Origin: Clostridiales bacterium
GTDB taxonomy: Bacteria; Bacillota; Clostridia; Lachnospirales; Lachnospiraceae
Direction: 5' to 3'
DNA: 8,737 nucleotides
Assembly (NCBI GenBank): GCA_019418195.1
Contig: DYCJ01000091.1
Span: forward strand, 1 to 8,737
Within the stretch, counting starts at the first letter, position 1. Each line of letters starts with the position of its first letter. The notes beneath the pieces are model-generated. The model saw only the letters and a program-made list of their open reading frames with translations. It searched no databases and was not told where the DNA came from. Below are positions 5,126 to 8,737 of the stretch, one piece after another. The translations under genes were made by a program, and so were the position numbers.

Positions 5126-7558
5126 TTATTTCATTACGATATTCACGATCTTCTTCGGCACATAGATCTCTTTGATCACATTCCCTGTCAGCTTGTCAGC
5201 AACAGCCTCTTTTCCGGCTGCGATCGCCTCGTCTTTTGTCGCCTCGGCGGAAATACTGATGACAGCTTTTGTCTTGCCGTTGATCTGTACCGGGATCTCG
5301 ATCTCGTCGTCCTTCATCTCATTCTCATCATAGGTCGGCCAGCCTGCCTTGAAGACAGTCTCATTGTGGCCAAGCTGTTCCCACATTTCCTCCGCGAAAT
5401 GTGGTGCAAACGGGGAGATGAGCACTGCGATAGTCTCCAGCGTCTCTTTGTCAATGCCGCCCTCTTTCTTGGCAACTTCAATAAACTTGTTGTTGTACTC
5501 CATGAAACCGGAGATAACAGTATTCAGGCTGAAGCTCTCCAGACGGCTTGTGATATCGTAAACCATCTTATGACGGAGTTTGATCATCTCTTTCGTAGCC
5601 TTGATATCTTCGTCCTTGCTGTCCTGGAGCAGATTCCAGAGACGTTTCAGGAAACGGTTGACGCCGTCGATACCGCGGTCATCCCACTCGGCATCCAGCT
5701 CCGGCGGGCCTACGAAGAGTTCATACATTCTCAGGGAGTCGCAGCCGTAATCGCGTACAAGGTCATCCGGCGAAACTACATTTCCTTTGGACTTACTCAT
5801 CTTGATCCCATTCTTTCCTGTGATCATTCCCTGGTTGAACAGCTTGTGGAACGGCTCGTCAAAGTCGATCACACCGATGTCATACAGGAACTTTGTATAG
5901 AATCTGGAGTACAGAAGATGCAGTACCGCGTGCTCCACGCCGCCGATATACATATCTACCGGCAGGTATTTGTCCGCCTTTTCTCTGGAAACCAGTTCTT
6001 TATTATTGTGATTGTCCACATAGCGCAGGAAATACCATGAAGATCCTGCCCACTGAGGCATTGTATTCGTCTCTCTCTTGGCCGGTTTTCCACATACCGG
6101 GCATGTACAGTTTACCCATTCGTCAATCGCCGCAAGCGGTGATTCTCCGGTTCCTGTCGGCTCGTAGGACTCTACGTCCGGGAGTGTAAGCGGAAGTTCT
6201 TCCTCCGGCACCGGCACACATCCGCAGTCCGGACAGTGAATGATCGGGATTGGCTCGCCCCAGTAACGCTGACGGGAGAATACCCAGTCGCGGAGCTTAT
6301 AATTCACTGTCGCACGTCCCAGTCCTCTCTCCTCGATGATGTGCGGGGCTTCTTTTTTCAGCACGGCTGACTCCATGCCGTTCCACTCGCCGGAGTTGAT
6401 CATTGTTCCGGCGGCCTCTGTATATGCCTCTGTCATATTCTCGATCTCTTTGCCGTCTTTCGCGATGACCTGAACGATCGGAATATCAAACTTCTTTGCA
6501 AACTCAAAGTCACGGTCGTCATGAGCCGGCACGCACATGATGGCTCCTGTACCGTAATCGGCAAGCACATAATCGGACAGCCAGATCGGCGTCTTTGCTC
6601 CGTTTAACGGGTTGATCGCATAGCTTCCCGTAAATACACCTGTCTTCTCTTTGTCCTGCATACGGTCTACGTTTGATTTCATGGACGCTTCGTAGATGTA
6701 TTTCTCTACCGCGTCTTTTGTCCCCGGTGTGGCGAGAGATTTCGCAAGCTCGTGCTCCGGTGCAAGTACCATAAATGTTGCGCCGTAAAGCGTATCCGGT
6801 CTTGTCGTATATACCGTGATCTTCTCATCTCTTCCCTCAACCGGGAAATCAACCTCAGCGCCGTAGGATTTTCCGATCCAGTCTGTCTGCATCTTCTTAA
6901 CTTTCTCCGGCCAGTCCAGCTTATCCAGGTCGTTTAACAGACGGTCTGCGTACTTTGTGATACGGAGCATCCACTGACGGAGATTTTTCTTCGTCACTTC
7001 CGCGCCGCAGCGCTCGCATTTACCGTTTACAACTTCCTCGTTTGCAAGACCTGTCTTACAGGACGGGCACCAGTTGATCGGGAACTCTTTCTCATATGCA
7101 AGGCCGGCCTTGAACATTTTTACGAAAATCCACTGTGTCCATTTGTAGAAATTCGGATCCGTTGTGTTTACTTCCATATCCCAGTCATAAAGCGCTGCGA
7201 TATCATTGATCTGCTTCTTAATGTTTGCCACGTTCTCAGCTGTGGATTTTGCCGGGTGAACGCCCATCTTGATGGCATAGTTCTCAGCCGGAAGTCCGAA
7301 AGCATCCCATCCCATCGGATGGATGATATAGTAACCCTGCTGAAGTTTATAACGGCTCCACACATCGGAGATCACATAGCCTCTCCAGTGTCCCACATGA
7401 AGTCCGTTTCCTGACGGATACGGGAACATATCAAGGCAGTAATATTTCTCTTTCTCTTTTCCGCTGTCATCCACTTTCGGATTGACCGGATTCTCTTCCC
7501 ATTTCTCACGCCATTTTTTCTCAATTGCTCTGTGGTTGTACACGATCTTTGTACCCAT
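5126..7558 (-). CDS. leuS: Leucyl-tRNA synthetase
   Basis: Class Ia synthetase that charges tRNA-Leu, 810 residues from the start chosen here. In that numbering it has the HIGH-type motif HVGH (54-57, inside PYPSGNGLHVGH), a zinc-knuckle pair CPSC / CERC (about 164-167 and 181-184), the CP1 editing domain with TTRPDTLYG (about 251-259) and GTGAIMCVPAHDDRDFEFA (about 336-354, with the editing Asp), the WxxSRQRYWGEP motif (about 425-435), a second Cys cluster CPDCGC / CTCPVC (about 442 and 484) and KMSKS (586-590), followed by the anticodon-binding helices and a C-terminal domain ending KKIVNIVMK. I chose the ATG at 7558 because AGAGAGG lies 9-10 bases upstream; an in-frame ATG at 7579 has no ribosome site and would place that site inside the gene. 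Expression is controlled by the Leu T-box just upstream. The protein looks complete and ordinary. Confidence 0.97.
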   Translation of the reverse strand: MGTKIVYNHRAIEKKWREKWEENPVNPKVDDSGKEKEKYYCLDMFPYPSGNGLHVGHWRGYVISDVWSRYKLQQGYYIIHPMGWDAFGLPAENYAIKMGVHPAKSTAENVANIKKQINDIAALYDWDMEVNTTDPNFYKWTQWIFVKMFKAGLAYEKEFPINWCPSCKTGLANEEVVNGKCERCGAEVTKKNLRQWMLRITKYADRLLNDLDKLDWPEKVKKMQTDWIGKSYGAEVDFPVEGRDEKITVYTTRPDTLYGATFMVLAPEHELAKSLATPGTKDAVEKYIYEASMKSNVDRMQDKEKTGVFTGSYAINPLNGAKTPIWLSDYVLADYGTGAIMCVPAHDDRDFEFAKKFDIPIVQVIAKDGKEIENMTEAYTEAAGTMINSGEWNGMESAVLKKEAPHIIEERGLGRATVNYKLRDWVFSRQRYWGEPIPIIHCPDCGCVPVPEEELPLTLPDVESYEPTGTGESPLAAIDEWVNCTCPVCGKPAKRETNTMPQWAGSSWYFLRYVDNHNNKELVSREKADKYLPVDMYIGGVEHAVLHLLYSRFYTKFLYDIGVIDFDEPFHKLFNQGMITGKNGIKMSKSKGNVVSPDDLVRDYGCDSLRMYELFVGPPELDAEWDDRGIDGVNRFLKRLWNLLQDSKDEDIKATKEMIKLRHKMVYDITSRLESFSLNTVISGFMEYNNKFIEVAKKEGGIDKETLETIAVLISPFAPHFAEEMWEQLGHNETVFKAGWPTYDENEMKDDEIEIPVQINGKTKAVISISAEATKDEAIAAGKEAVADKLTGNVIKEIYVPKKIVNIVMK

Positions 7559-7591
7559 CTGACGATTCCTCTCTTTCATACATTAGTTGAT

Positions 7592-7632
7592 AAAGAAAGC
7601 CTTTTCTTCTCATATCAAGAGACGAAAAGGCT
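7592..7632 (-). terminator. T-box-regulated terminator of leuS
   Basis: On the minus strand AGCCTTTT pairs with AAAAGGCT (8 bp), with an inner TCTC/GAGA pairing, and TTCTTT follows. It lies directly after the T-box sequence and 34 bases before the leuS start. Its left arm is just downstream of the TGGTACCACGG element, as expected for mutually exclusive antiterminator and terminator folds. Confidence 0.88.
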
Positions 7633-7716
7633 TATTTTCCGTGGTACCACTCTCATTCATCTGACCGAAATCTGATGCACTCATTGATTCTGTAACGGGA
7701 ATTCCCGCTTCTGCCT

Positions 7717-7809
7717 ACTTATACCACTTGGCGAGGTATTTTCGAGCCTAGTGGTAAAGTACAACCTGCCGGCTTGGCGAGGTGTTTTCGAGCCTAGCGG
7801 CATGGTTGT
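7717..7809 (-). repeat. Tandem hairpin pair in the T-box leader
   Basis: Two hairpins abut at 7760/7761. Their tops share a 25-base sequence (plus strand 7727-7751 and 7773-7797) that differs at one base, with a 46-base period. Hairpin A (7761-7809) is closed by ACAACC/GGTTGT and GCCG/CGGC. Hairpin B (7717-7760) is closed by ACTT/AAGT and ACCACT/AGTGGT. The stems differ in sequence yet both pair, including GCCG:CGGC in one where the other has ACCA:TGGT. That pattern indicates a duplicated RNA element kept by selection for structure. Confidence 0.8.
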
Positions 7810-7944
7810 TTCCATTTATAATTTCAGCAGAAGGACTCCGAGACCAGTTCAGAGTTTACGCTGCTGCCTCTCACCTTCCGGCAGCTCTCTGAAAACGATA
7901 CGCTCCTACTACTTCTCTTCTAAGTCTTTGCAATATACTCAACC

Positions 7945-7973
7945 ATTATAAAAAGAACAATAAAATAAGTCAA
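7945..7973 (-). promoter_or_regulatory. leuS/T-box promoter
   Basis: On the minus strand TTGACT (7973-7968) and TATAAT (7950-7945) are separated by exactly 17 bp. Transcription would start near 7938, about a dozen bases before the T-box Stem I. The promoter lies 47 bases after the nrdG stop, and no strong terminator is visible between them. Confidence 0.88.
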
Positions 7974-8019
7974 GAGGTTTCTGATCCAGATTCTCAGGAT
8001 GTGCCGGAAAAGGCAGAAT

Positions 8020-8559
8020 TTACATTCCGCGCTTCACTTTTGCTTCCCACGGCACAATCTCACCGCTCTCCAGACTTTTTTTCACATCAATGATCCGCTG
8101 ATTGGACGATCCGCGGAACACCAGCCTGATGTCTTTCAACGCTTCCACGAATCTCCCGTCCACAAGCACATCTATCATGGACAGCATCTCGTCCGTATGT
8201 TCACATCTTGCACGGCTTTCGCTGAGCAGTTCTCTGTCATAGAGATAACCGGTATAGCACCAGATATTTTTCTCCGGATACCGCTCTTTCACTTTCCTTA
8301 AGAGCTGTACAAGCACCTTCTGGTTCTGTGGCTCAAACGGCTCTCCTCCAAGCAGCGACAGACCATTTACATATCCCGGTGAAAGTGCATCCAGAATTTC
8401 TTTTTCCGTCTTATCTGTATACTCATTTCCATAGCTGAAGTCCCATGTATCCTGATTAAAACACCCCGGACAGTGATGGGTACAGCCTGAAACGAAGAGG
8501 GAGACTCTGACTCCCTCTCCGTTAGCGATATCACATTTTTTAATTTCTCCGTAGTGCAT
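8020..8559 (-). CDS. nrdG: Anaerobic ribonucleoside-triphosphate reductase activating protein (radical SAM)
   Basis: NrdG uses a [4Fe-4S] cluster and S-adenosylmethionine to put the glycyl radical on NrdD, enabling dNTP synthesis without oxygen. The 179-residue protein is of typical length. The radical-SAM cysteines are in GCTHHCPGC (Cys26, Cys30, Cys33, the CX3CX2C pattern), and the SAM-binding GGEPF is at 71-75. Other family signatures are VSLFVSGC just before the cluster, ENIWCYTGY-like NIWCYTGY (about 98-105) and VLVDGRF (about 131-137). ATG 8559 follows GGGAG at about 6 nt. It lies 80 bases after the nrdD stop with a hairpin in the gap, the usual nrdD-nrdG order. It looks complete. Confidence 0.96.
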   Translation of the reverse strand: MHYGEIKKCDIANGEGVRVSLFVSGCTHHCPGCFNQDTWDFSYGNEYTDKTEKEILDALSPGYVNGLSLLGGEPFEPQNQKVLVQLLRKVKERYPEKNIWCYTGYLYDRELLSESRARCEHTDEMLSMIDVLVDGRFVEALKDIRLVFRGSSNQRIIDVKKSLESGEIVPWEAKVKRGM

Positions 8560-8601
8560 ATTTTCTCCCGTCTATTTCACATATTCACTATGCCAGATAG
8601 T

Positions 8602-8638
8602 AACAGTTCAGCCTTCTGACACCAGATGCTGAACTGTT
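8602..8638 (-). other. nrdD-nrdG intercistronic hairpin
   Basis: An 11-bp perfect stem (AACAGTTCAGC / GCTGAACTGTT, 8602-8612 with 8628-8638) begins one base after the tandem TAA stops of nrdD. A further TCTG/CAGA pairing lies inside. No T run follows on the minus strand (ACTATCTGGC…), so full termination is unlikely. It may protect the nrdD 3' end or reduce transcription into nrdG. Confidence 0.65.
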
Positions 8639-8639
8639 A

Positions 8640-8737
8640 TTACAAATGCAGTACTCTTTCTTTGATCTCCTGCGTCCTTCCCTGATTCCAGAACTGAGTT
8701 CCGATATAGCCGCAGGTACGTCTCGCCACATTCAGCT
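8640..8737 (-). CDS. nrdD: Anaerobic ribonucleoside-triphosphate reductase, C-terminal end only
   Basis: The last 32 codons of nrdD enter from the right edge and end at tandem TAA codons (8642-8640, 8639-8637). The residues are LNVARRTCGYIGTQFWNQGR followed by TQEIKERVLHL. R-T-C-G-Y is the glycyl-radical site: the Gly in CGY carries the radical installed by NrdG. The ending 'FWNxGRTQEIxxRVLHL' is typical of Clostridia NrdD. The enzyme reduces ribonucleoside triphosphates to deoxyribonucleotides anaerobically. The start and catalytic core lie outside the window. Confidence 0.93.
   Translation of the reverse strand, partial: LNVARRTCGYIGTQFWNQGRTQEIKERVLHL

Larger units (their letters stand above)
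7592..7940 (-). ncRNA. T-box leader of leuS (Leu, CUC specifier) with two inserted hairpins
   Basis: A tRNA-sensing riboswitch of about 350 nt. Uncharged tRNA-Leu stabilises the antiterminator and lets leuS be transcribed. From 5' on the minus strand: Stem I starts near 7926 (GACTT) and closes with GAGTC near 7838. It contains AGAGAG, the GCTGCC…GGCAGC distal hairpin with GGTGAGAG, and a specifier loop where GGTCTCGGAGTC places CUC (Leu) next to a G just before the closing strand. An enclosing stem CTTCTGC/GCAGAAG (7827-7833 with 7708-7714) follows and holds two adjacent hairpins (described separately). Next come a Stem III-like CGGGAATTCCCG hairpin (about 7696-7707), the T-box core TGGTACCACGG (7639-7649) and the terminator. 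Core, specifier and terminator are clear; the two-hairpin insert differs from a simple Stem II/IIA-B. Confidence 0.9.

Noticed and set aside
5051..6040. A 329-codon open frame on the plus strand
   Set aside because: It lies almost entirely opposite leuS, has no family signature or ribosome site, and leuS on the other strand is unmistakable.
7559..7579. A longer leuS starting at ATG 7579
   Set aside because: It has no ribosome site, sits next to the T-box terminator, and the AGAGAGG that serves the ATG at 7558 would fall inside it.
7717..7809. Two near-identical 25-base repeats with a 46-base period, CRISPR-like at first sight
   Set aside because: There are only two copies, each lies inside a hairpin with complementary flanks, and both are inside a clear T-box leader. 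They are RNA structure, not a CRISPR array.
7974..8019. A terminator after nrdG
   Set aside because: Only a weak 4-bp TGCC/GGCA pairing is present and no T run follows on the minus strand, so I do not call one.

Overview
The window looks like a chromosomal segment from an anaerobic, moderate-GC Clostridia, most likely a gut Lachnospiraceae. The signs are an anaerobic ribonucleotide reductase system (nrdD/nrdG), a leucyl-tRNA synthetase under a T-box leader, Firmicute-type -35/-10 promoters and strong Shine-Dalgarno sites, and bacterial microcompartment (BMC) shell genes. Every convincing gene lies on the minus strand, so the layout reads from right to left.

Right part (8737 to 7559): the C-terminus of NrdD with its glycyl-radical motif, an 11-bp intercistronic hairpin, complete nrdG, then a consensus promoter and a Leu (CUC) T-box leader. 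The T-box is unusual. Between Stem I and the antiterminator it carries two adjacent hairpins with nearly identical tops and different but still paired bases, both enclosed in a further 7-bp stem.

Middle (7558 to 1800): leuS ends at a 13-bp-stem terminator. A separate five-gene operon follows: uridine phosphorylase (udp), deoxyribose-phosphate aldolase (deoC), two EutS/PduU-type shell proteins and a EutP/PduV-type P-loop GTPase, closed by an intrinsic terminator. Together these suggest nucleoside and deoxyribose catabolism in which the acetaldehyde made by DeoC is handled by a BMC. No pentamer, core aldehyde dehydrogenase or hexameric shell gene is present, so this is a satellite module whose partners must be elsewhere. 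A near-consensus promoter between deoC and the shell genes could give the BMC genes their own transcription. The GTPase gene has a 1-nt frameshift near its end that removes a clearly recognisable ancestral tail.

Left part (1740 to 1): a decayed, AT-richer accessory region. It holds a broken gene of an unrecognised family (1240-1687), a short fragment of uvrB framed by inverted repeats (1129-1191), a multiply frameshifted and internally deleted rhuM relic (636-968), and an open, apparently functional DUF2971-type gene that runs off the left edge (1-634). The DUF2971 gene starts at the very end of the rhuM remnant and takes its ribosome-binding site from it. This looks like the eroded remains of an accessory or defence-type island.
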